Of a stretch of DNA of 64,000 bases, positions 9,989-17,954 are shown piece after piece; position 1 is the stretch's first letter; the number at the start of each line of letters is the position of its first letter. This DNA comes from Paenibacillus xylanexedens (GTDB taxonomy: Bacteria; Bacillota; Bacilli; Paenibacillales; Paenibacillaceae). Location of the stretch: assembly GCF_017874615.1 (NCBI RefSeq), contig NZ_JAGIKV010000004.1, positions 124,001 through 188,000 on the forward strand. The letters run 5' to 3'. The notes under the pieces are model-generated. The model was not told where the DNA came from and searched no databases. It saw nothing but the letters and a program-made list of their open reading frames with translations. Made by a program: the position numbers and the translations under genes.

Positions 9989-10018
9989 GTCCCGCCTGTT
10001 CGAAAACATGTGCGGGAC
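9989..10018 (-). other. Stem-loop between acpP and fabF
   Basis: Perfect 7-bp arms GTCCCGC (9989-9995) and GCGGGAC (10012-10018) with a 16-nt loop and no following T-run. It lies 10 bp after the acpP stop. A partial terminator or RNA-stabilising element that lowers fabF relative to acpP is the natural reading, but this is inference. Confidence 0.5.
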
Positions 10019-10028
10019 TAAAATGACT

Positions 10029-10262
10029 TTAGGTATGAGATTGTATGTACTTAACAACTTCACCTACGGTCGTGATTTTTTCTGCATCTTCATCAGAGAT
10101 TTCCAAATCAAATTCATCTTCCAATTCCATGACCAATTCCACTACATCCAAAGAATCAGCACCCAAATCTTCTTTGAAAGATGCTTCAAGTGTAACTTCA
10201 GCTTCGTCTGCGCCCAAGCGGTCGACGACGATGCGTTTTACACGCTCCAATACATCGGACAT
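10029..10262 (-). CDS. acpP: Acyl carrier protein
   Basis: 77-residue acidic helical carrier that holds growing acyl chains on a 4'-phosphopantetheine arm. The attachment serine is in the motif [10 protein letters not shown]. The start MSDVLERVK at 10262 has a strong AAGGAGGTGA 5 bp upstream; an earlier in-frame GTG is inside that ribosome-binding site. A TATAAT (10285-10290) just upstream suggests an additional internal promoter, in keeping with the high demand for ACP. Confidence 0.97.
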   Translation of the reverse strand: MSDVLERVKRIVVDRLGADEAEVTLEASFKEDLGADSLDVVELVMELEDEFDLEISDEDAEKITTVGEVVKYIQSHT

Positions 10263-10284
10263 CCGGTTCACCTCCTTCTTTGGT

Positions 10285-10290
10285 ATTATA
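10285..10290 (-). promoter_or_regulatory. Possible -10 element of an internal acpP promoter
   Basis: The minus strand has a perfect TATAAT 22 bp upstream of the acpP start, but no convincing -35 hexamer at 16-18 bp. If used, the leader would be only about 15 nt, beginning near the ribosome-binding site. Confidence 0.35.
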
Positions 10291-10334
10291 CGAGAATCGC
10301 AGGCAAAATGCCATAGAAGACATATGCGGCTCCC

Positions 10335-10356
10335 GGCCGGGGAACCCGGCCTTTTT
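10335..10356 (+). terminator. Terminator-like hairpin facing the plus strand (antisense to the fab operon)
   Basis: GGCCGGG (10335-10341), loop GAA, CCCGGCC (10345-10351), then TTTTT (10352-10356) on the plus strand. The T-run lies on the wrong side to stop fab transcription, so it would terminate only antisense RNA, or act as an RNA hairpin between fabG and acpP. Confidence 0.5.
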
Positions 10357-10414
10357 CCGGCATTTCGGATCGTCCAGCGCCTGTTCCCCGACTATTGTTC
10401 AAGTCCGGGAAGAA

Positions 10415-11164
10415 TTACATGTACATGCCACCATCGACATGCAGCGTCTGCCCTGTCATATAAGATGAAGCCTGTGAAGCCAAGAAAGTGACTACACCAG
10501 CGATTTCATCCGGTTGACCCAAACGGGACAACGGAATACCACTTAGCATACCGTCCACCAGCTCCTGGGACAACTCTTTTGTCATATCTGTCTCAATGAA
10601 ACCTGGTGCAACACAGTTAACTGTGATTCCACGAGAAGCCAGTTCACGAGCAGATGCCTTTGTCAGACCAATGACTCCTGCTTTGGCAGCAACATAGTTC
10701 GCTTGTCCAGCATTACCGAGCACACCTACAACCGAGGAGATATTGATAATTCTTCCCGACCGTTGTTTCATCATTGGACGTGTAACCGCCTTAAGGCAGT
10801 TAAACACACCTTTGAGATTGGTTTCAATAACCTGATCGAATTCTTCCTCTTTCATACGCATGATCAGATTATCACGGGTAATCCCGGCATTGTTCACCAG
10901 AATATCAACGCTGCCCCATGCTTCGAGTGTAGCTTTGACCATTTGTTCAGCTTCATCCATCAGGCCAACATTGGCTTGAAGTGTAATCGCCTTGACTCCT
11001 TTGGCACGAATCGCTTCCGCCACTTCCTCAGCTGCCGCTTGGCTACCCGCATAATTCACGGCTACGTTCGCTCCAGCTTCTGCAAGTGCCAGTGCAATAC
11101 TGCGCCCAATGCCCCGGGATGCCCCGGTAACGAGTGCATTTTTACCTTCTAATGGTTTAGACAT
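10415..11164 (-). CDS. fabG: 3-oxoacyl-ACP reductase
   Basis: NADPH-dependent short-chain dehydrogenase that reduces beta-ketoacyl-ACP. It has 249 residues. The nucleotide-binding motif TGASRGIG is near residues 13-20, NNAG follows, and the catalytic Ser-Tyr-Lys are in NISSVVG and ANYVAAKAG. The C-terminus DGGMYM is typical. The start MSKPLEGK at 11164 is set by GGAGGA 7 bp upstream; an ATG two codons earlier is too close. It lies between fabD and acpP. Confidence 0.97.
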   Translation of the reverse strand: MSKPLEGKNALVTGASRGIGRSIALALAEAGANVAVNYAGSQAAAEEVAEAIRAKGVKAITLQANVGLMDEAEQMVKATLEAWGSVDILVNNAGITRDNLIMRMKEEEFDQVIETNLKGVFNCLKAVTRPMMKQRSGRIINISSVVGVLGNAGQANYVAAKAGVIGLTKASARELASRGITVNCVAPGFIETDMTKELSQELVDGMLSGIPLSRLGQPDEIAGVVTFLASQASSYMTGQTLHVDGGMYM

Positions 11165-11241
11165 AATCATTCCTCCTTTCCCCAAATCTATATCAGTTCA
11201 ACCAAAGAATGTTAACACTTGCCGCTCCGATGACAGAATAA

Positions 11242-11367
11242 CCTTCCGATCGCTGTTATCCCCAGATTTTTTGATTCCCTTTTCTAAAGGGAAAATCCGG
11301 TGATAGCGTATGCTTCCGATGTAGCTTTCTTTCAGAAAGCTTTTAGGCGAACACTCCGCTTCTTCAG
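11242..11367 (-). repeat. Structured intergenic repeat, copy B
   Basis: Second copy of the element at 7591-7717, in the same orientation, between fabG and fabD. Both hairpins are kept: TTCCCTTT/AAAGGGAA (11275-11293) and AGCTTTCT/AGAAAGCT (11323-11341). The first stem is one pair longer here through matched changes on both arms, and an insertion of about 10 bp follows the second hairpin. No coding signal is seen. Confidence 0.75.
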
Positions 11368-11412
11368 GTTTTTTCTGTCCTCTCCGTTCTCGTGTAAAAA
11401 GTTTAGTTTAAC

Positions 11413-12354
11413 TCATATAATTCCTTCTAATTCACTTGCCGTTGCTTCGAGCGTTTCAAGACTGTTCACATTGTACAGTTTTACGGTTTTATCTGTTTTT
11501 TTAATCAAACCGGTCAGTACACTCCCAGATCCAATCTCGATGAACGTATCCACGCCTTGCTCAATAAGCCATGTCACACTGTCTTCCCATAATACAGGAG
11601 AATAGACCTGAGCTGTCAACAAATCCTGAACCTGTCCATCCTCTGCAGGTCTTGCAGTCACATTAGCGACTACAGGGACCGCTGCCGGTGAGAACGTAAC
11701 GGTTTTCAGTTTCTCTGCCAGCTTCTCAGCTGCACCCTTCATCAATGAAGAGTGGAACGGACCGCTTACTTCCAATGTAATGGCGCGTTTACCGCCTGCT
11801 TCTTTCACTCGTTCCGCGACAGCAGCTACGCCTTCCTTCACACCAGAAATGACGATTTGTCCCGGACAATTAATGTTGGCAAGTTCAACCGTATGACCAC
11901 TTTCAGATACGTCATGGCAAAGCACCCCCAGCGCTTCCCGATCCGCACCCAACACAGCAGCCATAGCTCCTTGTCCACCCGGTACTGCCTGTTCCATATA
12001 CTGACCACGTGCCCGCACAGTGCTCACTGCGTCAGCAAACGAAAGAACGCCCGCTGCCACCAGTGCACTGTATTCTCCCAGACTGTGTCCAGCCGTATAG
12101 TCAGGCTGAATTCCTTTTTCTTTGAAAGCTTCCAGCAAGGCAATACTTGCTGTCAACAGAGCCGGTTGTGTATTTGATGTCTGTTTCAACTCGGTCTCTG
12201 GACCTTCAAATACAAGGTTACTCAGCGAGAAACCCAATGTTTCATCTGCTGTGCGAAAAATTTCAGTTGCCGCAGGTACGGACTCATACGCGTCCTTGGC
12301 CATGCCTACAGCCTGTGATCCCTGTCCGGGAAATACAAATGCTATTTTACCCAT
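11413..12354 (-). CDS. fabD: Malonyl-CoA:ACP transacylase
   Basis: Loads malonyl groups onto ACP. It has 313 residues with the N-terminal FPGQGSQ motif, the active-site serine in GHSLGEYSALVA, and the catalytic histidine in VSGPFHSSLM. The start MGKIAFVFPGQ at 12354 has GGGAG 9 bp upstream; an earlier ATG three codons upstream is too close to it. It starts about 25 bp after the fabH stop and precedes copy B of the intergenic repeat. Confidence 0.96.
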   Translation of the reverse strand: MGKIAFVFPGQGSQAVGMAKDAYESVPAATEIFRTADETLGFSLSNLVFEGPETELKQTSNTQPALLTASIALLEAFKEKGIQPDYTAGHSLGEYSALVAAGVLSFADAVSTVRARGQYMEQAVPGGQGAMAAVLGADREALGVLCHDVSESGHTVELANINCPGQIVISGVKEGVAAVAERVKEAGGKRAITLEVSGPFHSSLMKGAAEKLAEKLKTVTFSPAAVPVVANVTARPAEDGQVQDLLTAQVYSPVLWEDSVTWLIEQGVDTFIEIGSGSVLTGLIKKTDKTVKLYNVNSLETLEATASELEGII

Positions 12355-12379
12355 CTCATTCATCTCCCAGATGTCTAAT

Positions 12380-13369
12380 TTACCAAACGAGTACCGATGC
12401 ACCCCATGTCAAACCGCCACCGAATCCAACCATCAGAACGGTATCTCCGGCTTTCATGCGACCTTCCTCTGCTGCTTCTACCAGAGCAAGCGGGATGGAA
12501 GCAGCTGATGTGTTAGCATACTTATCCACGTTGACTACAACCTTTTCTTCAGGAAGTTCAAGTCGTTGCATCGCAGATTGGATAATCCGAATATTCGCTT
12601 GGTGAGGAACAAACAGATCCACATCCGTACGCTCCATACCAGCCTTGCGTAATACCTCAATAGTAGCCGTCCCCATGACACGTACCGCAAACTTAAACAC
12701 TTCACGACCGTTCATGTTGATGTAATGTTTTTTATTTTCAACAGTCTCTGCAGTAGCAGGCAGACGGGAACCGCCGCCTTCCATCTGAAGAAGACTACCA
12801 CCAGCTCCTTCGGCACCGAGGTCGAATGCTTTGAATCCGCGACCTTCCGGAACTTCACCAACGACTACCGCCCCTGCTCCATCACCAAAGAGGACACAAG
12901 TGTTACGGTCTGTATAATCCGTAATACGAGACAAGCAGTCCGCACCAATCACAAGTGCATTGTTGTACATACCGCTTTGGATGAAGCTCGTAGCACTAGC
13001 CAAACCGTATACAAATCCGGAACAAGCAGCCGACAGATCAAATGCCGCGGCACCTTTTGCACCCAATTTGTCCTGCAAGATGCAGGCTGTCGATGGGAAC
13101 GAAGAATCCGGGGTAATGGTTGCAACAATAATCAGATCGAGATCACTGCCTGTCATACCTGCAGATTCAAGGGCTTTAATAGCCGCTTCATATGCCAGAT
13201 CAGAAGTTGCCTGATCCGGTGCAGCGATGTGACGCTCTTTGATTCCTGTACGACTGACGATCCACTCGTCATTGGTATCGACCATTTTCTCCAGATCGCT
13301 ATTTGTCAAAATTTTCTCAGGCACATATTTCCCTGTACCAATAATCCCTACTGGGCGCAAATTATTCAT
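12380..13369 (-). CDS. fabH: Beta-ketoacyl-ACP synthase III
   Basis: Initiating condensing enzyme (acyl-CoA plus malonyl-ACP); in Gram-positives it selects branched primers and so sets branched-chain lipid content. The catalytic Cys is in LSAACSGFVYG, His in VPHQANIRI and Asn in DKYANTSAAS. The ATG at 13369 gives the usual N-terminus MNNLRPVGIIG (329 residues); a GTG at 13381 overlaps the plsX stop and is a possible coupled start. Confidence 0.96.
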   Translation of the reverse strand: MNNLRPVGIIGTGKYVPEKILTNSDLEKMVDTNDEWIVSRTGIKERHIAAPDQATSDLAYEAAIKALESAGMTGSDLDLIIVATITPDSSFPSTACILQDKLGAKGAAAFDLSAACSGFVYGLASATSFIQSGMYNNALVIGADCLSRITDYTDRNTCVLFGDGAGAVVVGEVPEGRGFKAFDLGAEGAGGSLLQMEGGGSRLPATAETVENKKHYINMNGREVFKFAVRVMGTATIEVLRKAGMERTDVDLFVPHQANIRIIQSAMQRLELPEEKVVVNVDKYANTSAASIPLALVEAAEEGRMKAGDTVLMVGFGGGLTWGASVLVW

Positions 13370-13377
13370 ATCGTCAC

Positions 13378-14373
13378 TCACTTCCCGCTAATTTCCTTAG
13401 ATATGCTCTCTACCAGCTGATTCTGCACTGCAATCCGAGCTTGGCGCACAGCATTTTTGATGGCATTGCCATCAGCAGATCCATGACTTTTCACAACCAG
13501 TCTGCTCAAACCGAGGAGTGGCGCTCCGCCATGCTCCGTATAATCCAGCTTTCGTTTCAACCCACGCAGCTCAGGCATTAGTACAGCTGCAGCCAGTTTA
13601 CTTTTGAGAGAAGATGAAAATTGTTCCTTAAGCAAGGCGAAAATGGCACCTGCTGTGCCTTCCAGCGACTTCAGCAGGATATTCCCTGCAAAACCGTCAC
13701 ATACAAGCACATCACAAGCACCAGTCAGCACATCACGTGCCTCAACATTACCGACAAAACGAATTGGGAGTTGTTCCAGTAAAGGGTATGCATGTTTGGT
13801 TAACTCATTTCCCTTGCCTGGCTCTGTTCCTACATTGAGCAAGCCCACTCGTGGGGACTCAATGCCCTGTACTTTTTGCCGATACAAACTGCCCATCAGG
13901 CCATATTGTGCAAGGTGCTCCGGTTTGGCATCCATATTCGCTCCAAGATCCAGCGCAAGTACACCTACATCATCAATCGTTGGAATCATAGGCGCAAGCG
14001 CCGGACGTTCAATGCCTGCCATACGACCTACAACAAGCAAACCCGCTGTCATGAGCGCTCCAGTATTGCCCGCCGAGATCATCGCGTCCGCTTCGCCCTC
14101 TTTCAGCATGCGGCCTGCGACCACCATGGAGGCATCCTTTTTGCGACGCACTGCTTTGACGGGTTCATCATCCGAACCAATAACTTCGGAAGCATGCCGG
14201 ACCGTAAGATTGGCAGGTCTAACACCTGACTGACTCAAAAGAGGTTCCAGCTTGGCTTCATCGCCGATCAGGACGATCTGTGTATCCGCCCATTCCGTGG
14301 CTGCGGCAATCGCACCTTCTACCGTTGATGCAGGTGCATTGTCGCCTCCCATGGCATCAATGACGATTTTCAT
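13378..14373 (-). CDS. plsX: Phosphate acyltransferase PlsX
   Basis: Converts acyl-ACP to acyl-phosphate for PlsY and so links fatty-acid to phospholipid synthesis. It has 331 residues beginning MKIVIDAMGGDNAP, the family hallmark, with conserved SAGNTGA and DGFAGNI segments further on. The start ATG overlaps the fapR stop (ATGA), so translation of the two is coupled, as in Bacillus fapR-plsX. Confidence 0.97.
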   Translation of the reverse strand: MKIVIDAMGGDNAPASTVEGAIAAATEWADTQIVLIGDEAKLEPLLSQSGVRPANLTVRHASEVIGSDDEPVKAVRRKKDASMVVAGRMLKEGEADAMISAGNTGALMTAGLLVVGRMAGIERPALAPMIPTIDDVGVLALDLGANMDAKPEHLAQYGLMGSLYRQKVQGIESPRVGLLNVGTEPGKGNELTKHAYPLLEQLPIRFVGNVEARDVLTGACDVLVCDGFAGNILLKSLEGTAGAIFALLKEQFSSSLKSKLAAAVLMPELRGLKRKLDYTEHGGAPLLGLSRLVVKSHGSADGNAIKNAVRQARIAVQNQLVESISKEISGK

Positions 14374-14972
14374 TCCAAATGACCTCCTTCTCCGCTGTCT
14401 TCTCCACCTGAATGGTAGATTACAAAGTTGCCTTGAAACACCATTTCTTCACCTACATAAGTGAATACTTCCACTTTGGCTTTGCCCTTTTGACCCGGGA
14501 TCGATCTCACATAAGCCTTTGCAATACATTTTTCTCCCAAATGAACCGAACGGACAAAGCGAATGTCTGCTGATGCAGTCAACGCGATCTCGTCATTAAT
14601 AATCGCTACAGCCAAGGAGTTGGCCTGTGCAAAGACATAGTGTCCGCGTGCAATCCCTGTTCTGGAAAACACGTGTTCTTCCTTAATCTCAAACAGGGAA
14701 ATCCCGCTCTTATCCAGTTGCAGATCCACAATATCACCGATAATCTCATGCAAGGGCAACGAGCGTACCTGATCATACGAGAGCTCTGCCATCAGTTTCA
14801 TCCGCTCCCGAAGTTCGGGTATTCCAAGTTCCAGCCTGTCAAGACGAATCGTCTGAATACTCACCTTCAATTGGCGTGTAAGTTCCTGATCCGTCACAAA
14901 CGGGTTCTCTTCTATCATTTTGGTTAACTGCTGTTGCCTCTGTCTCTTCGGTACACGTTCGATGCCTGACAC
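14370..14972 (-). CDS. fapR: Transcription factor FapR, malonyl-CoA-responsive repressor of lipid synthesis
   Basis: Represses fatty-acid and phospholipid genes and is released by malonyl-CoA or malonyl-ACP. It has 200 residues. The N-terminal winged helix carries the near-invariant VSIQTIRLDRLELGIPELRER (residues 37-57), followed by a linker helix and a hotdog-fold effector domain with ARGHYVFAQANSLA and the ADIRF strand. The start is assigned to GTG 14972 because no ATG or TTG lies nearer the conserved region; its ribosome-binding site (GGGGG) is unusually close, so the exact start is uncertain. A FapR operator sits at its own promoter. Confidence 0.95.
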   Translation of the reverse strand: MSGIERVPKRQRQQQLTKMIEENPFVTDQELTRQLKVSIQTIRLDRLELGIPELRERMKLMAELSYDQVRSLPLHEIIGDIVDLQLDKSGISLFEIKEEHVFSRTGIARGHYVFAQANSLAVAIINDEIALTASADIRFVRSVHLGEKCIAKAYVRSIPGQKGKAKVEVFTYVGEEMVFQGNFVIYHSGGEDSGEGGHLE

Positions 14973-15048
14973 CCCCCGCTGTATCGTTTACGGAACCGTC
15001 CCGTCCGGCCAGTTCAACCAATCTTTCGTGTTGCTTTTATAGTTGCAT

Positions 15049-15063
15049 CCCTGGTCACCAGGG
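15049..15063. other. Perfect dyad in the fapR leader
   Basis: CCCTGGT and ACCAGGG arms around a single central base. It lies in the roughly 135-nt transcribed leader between the FapR operator and the fapR start. It could be a protein-binding site; as an RNA hairpin the loop would be too tight without opening the central pairs. Confidence 0.4.
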
Positions 15064-15108
15064 TCGTTCTCAAACGGATTATGGTTCATCTATATGTAAC
15101 GTCAAATC

Positions 15109-15125
15109 TTAGAACCTGGTACTAA
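15109..15125. promoter_or_regulatory. FapR operator
   Basis: TTAGAACCTGGTACTAA is a 17-bp imperfect inverted repeat (TTAGTA/TACTAA type with one mismatch), matching the known FapR recognition pattern. It abuts the -10 element and so covers the transcription start of fapR-plsX-fabH-fabD and downstream genes, giving autoregulation. Confidence 0.88.
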
Positions 15126-15152
15126 ACTATAGTATATCTCATCCCGTGTCAA
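15126..15152 (-). promoter_or_regulatory. Promoter of the fapR-plsX-fab operon
   Basis: Minus strand: TTGACA (15147-15152) and TATAGT (15126-15131) with a short 15-bp spacer. The FapR operator follows directly. The short spacer could make it sensitive to regulation; a 17-bp alternative gives only a poor -10. Confidence 0.65.
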
Positions 15153-15241
15153 AAAGAAAGACTGGCCTAACAAAAACAATTCACCCTTGTGGTACAAGGA
15201 TTTCATGCTTGTTAGCACACTCTACCTACACTCTCTAATCC

Positions 15242-15278
15242 AAAAAAAGTAGCACCTCATCGAAATGAAGTGCTACTT
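15242..15278 (-). terminator. Intrinsic terminator of ylbN-rpmF
   Basis: Minus-strand hairpin AAGTAGCAC...GTGCTACTT followed by seven T. It starts about 12 bp after the rpmF stop and isolates rpmF from the FapR-controlled promoter. Confidence 0.92.
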
Positions 15279-15290
15279 AATGTCCAACTA

Positions 15291-15464
15291 TTATTGAGAG
15301 ATGATCTCTCTTGCTTTGTACGTTCCGCACACTTTGCACACGTGGTGACTAAGTTTAAGTTCGCCACATTGTTCACATTTCACCATGCCCGGTACAGCCA
15401 ATTTAAAGTGAGTGCGACGTTTGTCGCGACGCGTCTTGGACGTTCTCCGTTGAGGTACTGCCAT
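15291..15464 (-). CDS. rpmF: 50S ribosomal protein L32 (zinc-ribbon form)
   Basis: 57 residues starting [17 protein letters not shown], the L32 hallmark, with two cysteine pairs (CEQC and CKVC) that make a zinc ribbon; this is the zinc-containing type. The start at 15464 is preceded by AAGGAGGTG. It follows ylbN by 67 bp and is probably expressed from the ylbN promoter. Confidence 0.97.
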   Translation of the reverse strand: MAVPQRRTSKTRRDKRRTHFKLAVPGMVKCEQCGELKLSHHVCKVCGTYKAREIISQ

Positions 15465-15531
15465 TATTCCCACCTCCTTATCAAAATCAACCTTTGCAGG
15501 TAGTCTTAAAATGTTCGATTTTCAATCATGC

Positions 15532-16038
15532 TCATTTAAAAAAATCCTTGAGCCCTGCAAGCCGCGGATCAATAACCTCGTTATCACAACCGCAGTCACC
15601 TTCGTTCAGCTCATGGCCACACTTGGGGCATAACCCTTTGCATGTATCGCTACATAGCGGTATAAACGGAAGATCCAGCAGAAAAGCTTCCTCGGCATAA
15701 CCCTTCAGATCAACGCTATCTCCATCCACATAGAGCGTATCATCGTCTTCGTGTAATCCCTCTGGCTGTTTTCCCTGCTTGAATTGCTCATGAAAATCAA
15801 TATGAAAATGTTCATTGATTGGCTTAAGACAACGGGAGCACAACATGTCCACTCCTACAGTCAGCTTGCCATGAACATCCACAACGTCACCTTCTCTGAA
15901 TTCTGCAGATAAGTCCGCAGTCAGCGGGGTAACGGCTGTGATATCTTGTCGGTTAGAAACCAGTTCCTTGATCTCCCACTGTTCGTTAAACTTCAGGGGA
16001 CCATCACTGGTAGCCACTTTGCGAAATGGCATTAACAT
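15532..16038 (-). CDS. ylbN: DUF177 / YceD family protein YlbN
   Basis: 168-residue protein of the YceD family, whose bacterial and plastid members are linked to 23S rRNA accumulation; its position next to rpmF is conserved across bacteria. It has a CSRC pair near the middle and a cysteine-rich C-terminus (CSDTC, CPKCG, CGCD), so zinc binding is likely. I chose the ATG at 16038 (MLMPFRK) because GGAGTGA lies 8 bp upstream; longer N-terminal extensions are not family-like. Confidence 0.92.
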   Translation of the reverse strand: MLMPFRKVATSDGPLKFNEQWEIKELVSNRQDITAVTPLTADLSAEFREGDVVDVHGKLTVGVDMLCSRCLKPINEHFHIDFHEQFKQGKQPEGLHEDDDTLYVDGDSVDLKGYAEEAFLLDLPFIPLCSDTCKGLCPKCGHELNEGDCGCDNEVIDPRLAGLKDFFK

Positions 16039-16199
16039 TTCCATCACTCCAAACGAAACCAATTTCATAATTCGTATCAAACGTATCACGACAGTTATAC
16101 AGGTCAAGCCTGCTTTTGTAAAGCAATAAATCCTGACTGTATGTATTCTGACGAATCTTCGTTAAAAGTATTATGAAATTGACTTAACAAACAAAAATC

Positions 16200-16229
16200 A
16201 TTATACCGATTTTTCAAGACGTTTGTCAA
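16200..16229 (-). promoter_or_regulatory. Sigma-A promoter of ylbN-rpmF
   Basis: Minus strand: TTGACA (16224-16229), 18-bp spacer, TATAAT (16200-16205); both hexamers are consensus. The leader is about 155 nt, long for this gene. The 16039-16501 gap holds only this promoter and the divergent hmp promoter; no gene is seen in it. Confidence 0.85.
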
Positions 16230-16378
16230 CACTTTTAACTTTACACCCTATTTTAAAACCAATGGCCCAGAACCGTTTACTCCATCTGGTCTATTATAGA
16301 CTCACTTCAAGATAAACTACAAGTCGTCATTTTAATTGTAGTTGCTTGCAAATAGCGGTCACATTTCGTTAACGTTTA

Positions 16379-16422
16379 GTGTGAGCTATATCACACAGAC
16401 CCGCTTGTCCCCTATCTATACT
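16379..16422 (+). promoter_or_regulatory. FNR/CRP-type operator and promoter of hmp
   Basis: GTGTGA-N6-TCACAC (16379-16396) contains the exact TGTGA-N6-TCACA consensus of the CRP/FNR family. A -10 (TATACT, 16417-16422) lies downstream with no -35. The predicted start near 16429 puts the operator centre at -41.5, the position of class II activator-dependent promoters. Confidence 0.72.
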
Positions 16423-16501
16423 TGCTATAAACCGAAGCACGATCAGCTCCATGACCGATTTATTATCCAACTATTTCATATTATATCGGGAGGGAAAATG
16501 T

Positions 16502-17737
16502 ATGTTAAGCGAGCACACAATTAGAGTGATTAAATCTACAGTACCCGTACTTGAAGTCCACGGCGAAGCGATCACACGCCATTTCTATGAAACGATGTTC
16601 ACAGCTCATCCGGAACTGCTGAATATTTTCAATCACGCAAATCAGAAACAGGGACGACAGCAAGCTGCCCTCGCCAATATGGTATACACCGCTGCCCTGC
16701 ATATCGATAATCTGTCCTCCATCCTGCCTGCCGTCCGGCAAGTTGCACATAAACATCGCAGCCTGGGTATCGTTCCCGAGCAATATGCGATTGTTGGCAC
16801 CTATCTGCTTCAAGCCATCCAAGCTGTACTTGGAGACGCGGCAACGGATGAAATTATCACGGCGTGGGGCGAAGCCTATAATGTCATTGCAGATGCCTTT
16901 ATCGGGATCGAACAGGACATGTATACAGAAGCGGAAAACCAGACGGGTGGCTGGGAAGGATTTCGTACCTTCAAGGTTGCCAAGAAAGTGCAGGAAAGTG
17001 AAGTCATCACGTCCTTTTACCTCGTTCCAGACGATGGTCAGCCTATCGCAAGTTATGAACCCGGACAATACATCAGTATCAAAATCCAGCCAGAGGCACA
17101 GTCATTTACCCAGATTCGTCAGTATAGCCTTTCAGATACCCCGGGTAAACCCTACTATCGCATTTCCGTTAAGCGTGAGCGAGGTGTATTAGAGCGCCCT
17201 GACGGAGTTATATCCACGTATCTCCACGATCACATTAAAGAAGGCAGTCTGGTGGAACTATCCGCTCCTGCTGGCGACTTCACGCTGAATGCAGACGATA
17301 AACGGCCTGTTGTTCTCCTGAGTGGTGGTGTGGGTCTAACGCCCATGATCAGCATGTTAAATACGCTCGTTAACTTGAATGAAAATCGTACAATTACATT
17401 TTTGCATGCAAGTCCCAATGGTCAATCGCACGCGTTCCGTGATCATGTGATCAGTCTGGCTAAACGTAATCAGGGCGTTAAAGCTTATTATTGTTATACT
17501 CAACCTGAGGATGCTGATCGTGAAAATGAGTATTTTCATAAGGAAGGTTATATGGATGCGATCTGGCTTCGCCAAGTGATCGATGAACTGGATTCCACTT
17601 ATTATCTGTGCGGACCGGTTTCGTTCATGCGGGCAGTGTATACGGAACTTCAGGCGCTTGGTGTTGCAGCGGACAACATTCATTATGAATTTTTTGGGCC
17701 GAAAGCAAGTCTGTCTCCCGCGCCGGAAAGTGTCTAA
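16502..17737 (+). CDS. hmp: Flavohemoprotein (nitric oxide dioxygenase)
   Basis: Oxidises NO to nitrate with O2 and NAD(P)H. It has 411 residues. The N-terminal globin domain (about 1-140) has the proximal histidine in VAHKHRSLGI, and the FAD-binding domain contains RQYSLSD. The NAD-binding domain follows with SGGVGLTPM and YLCGP. The C-terminus YEFFGP is the family signature. The start MLSEHTIRVIK at 16502 is set by GGGAGGG 7 bp upstream. It stands alone between the divergent ylbN promoter and its own terminator; the upstream FNR-like site suggests induction under oxygen limitation or nitrosative stress. Confidence 0.96.
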   Translation: MLSEHTIRVIKSTVPVLEVHGEAITRHFYETMFTAHPELLNIFNHANQKQGRQQAALANMVYTAALHIDNLSSILPAVRQVAHKHRSLGIVPEQYAIVGTYLLQAIQAVLGDAATDEIITAWGEAYNVIADAFIGIEQDMYTEAENQTGGWEGFRTFKVAKKVQESEVITSFYLVPDDGQPIASYEPGQYISIKIQPEAQSFTQIRQYSLSDTPGKPYYRISVKRERGVLERPDGVISTYLHDHIKEGSLVELSAPAGDFTLNADDKRPVVLLSGGVGLTPMISMLNTLVNLNENRTITFLHASPNGQSHAFRDHVISLAKRNQGVKAYYCYTQPEDADRENEYFHKEGYMDAIWLRQVIDELDSTYYLCGPVSFMRAVYTELQALGVAADNIHYEFFGPKASLSPAPESV

Positions 17738-17808
17738 GCGTGCTGATTTATTAAGATGAAGAAGCCGTTCTCCGATTATCGAAATCTGTAATATACAATA
17801 GATTTGCA

Positions 17809-17850
17809 GGCACAGTCTGACATCTGCTGATGTTGGATTTGTGCCTTTTT
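17809..17850 (+). terminator. Intrinsic terminator of hmp
   Basis: GGCACA...TGTGCC outer stem with an inner ACATC/GATGT stem, followed by TTTTT (17846-17850), about 70 bp after the hmp stop. Confidence 0.78.
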
Positions 17851-17872
17851 CTTGTCTGAATTGGTGCATGAT

Positions 17873-17901
17873 TTGATCTAATACATGACATCCCCTATGA
17901 T
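17873..17901 (+). promoter_or_regulatory. Promoter of tmcAL (ylbM)
   Basis: TTGATC (17873-17878), 17-bp spacer, TATGAT (17896-17901), about 50 bp upstream of the start codon. Confidence 0.6.
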
Positions 17902-17954
17902 GGAATGGATGTTATACATACTCGGTTATCCAATCGAAAGGAGTACGTCTAATC

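Noticed and set aside
17357..17869. A 170-codon minus-strand frame across the end of hmp
   Set aside because: It overlaps the C-terminal NAD domain of hmp and the hmp terminator, and shows no protein-family features.
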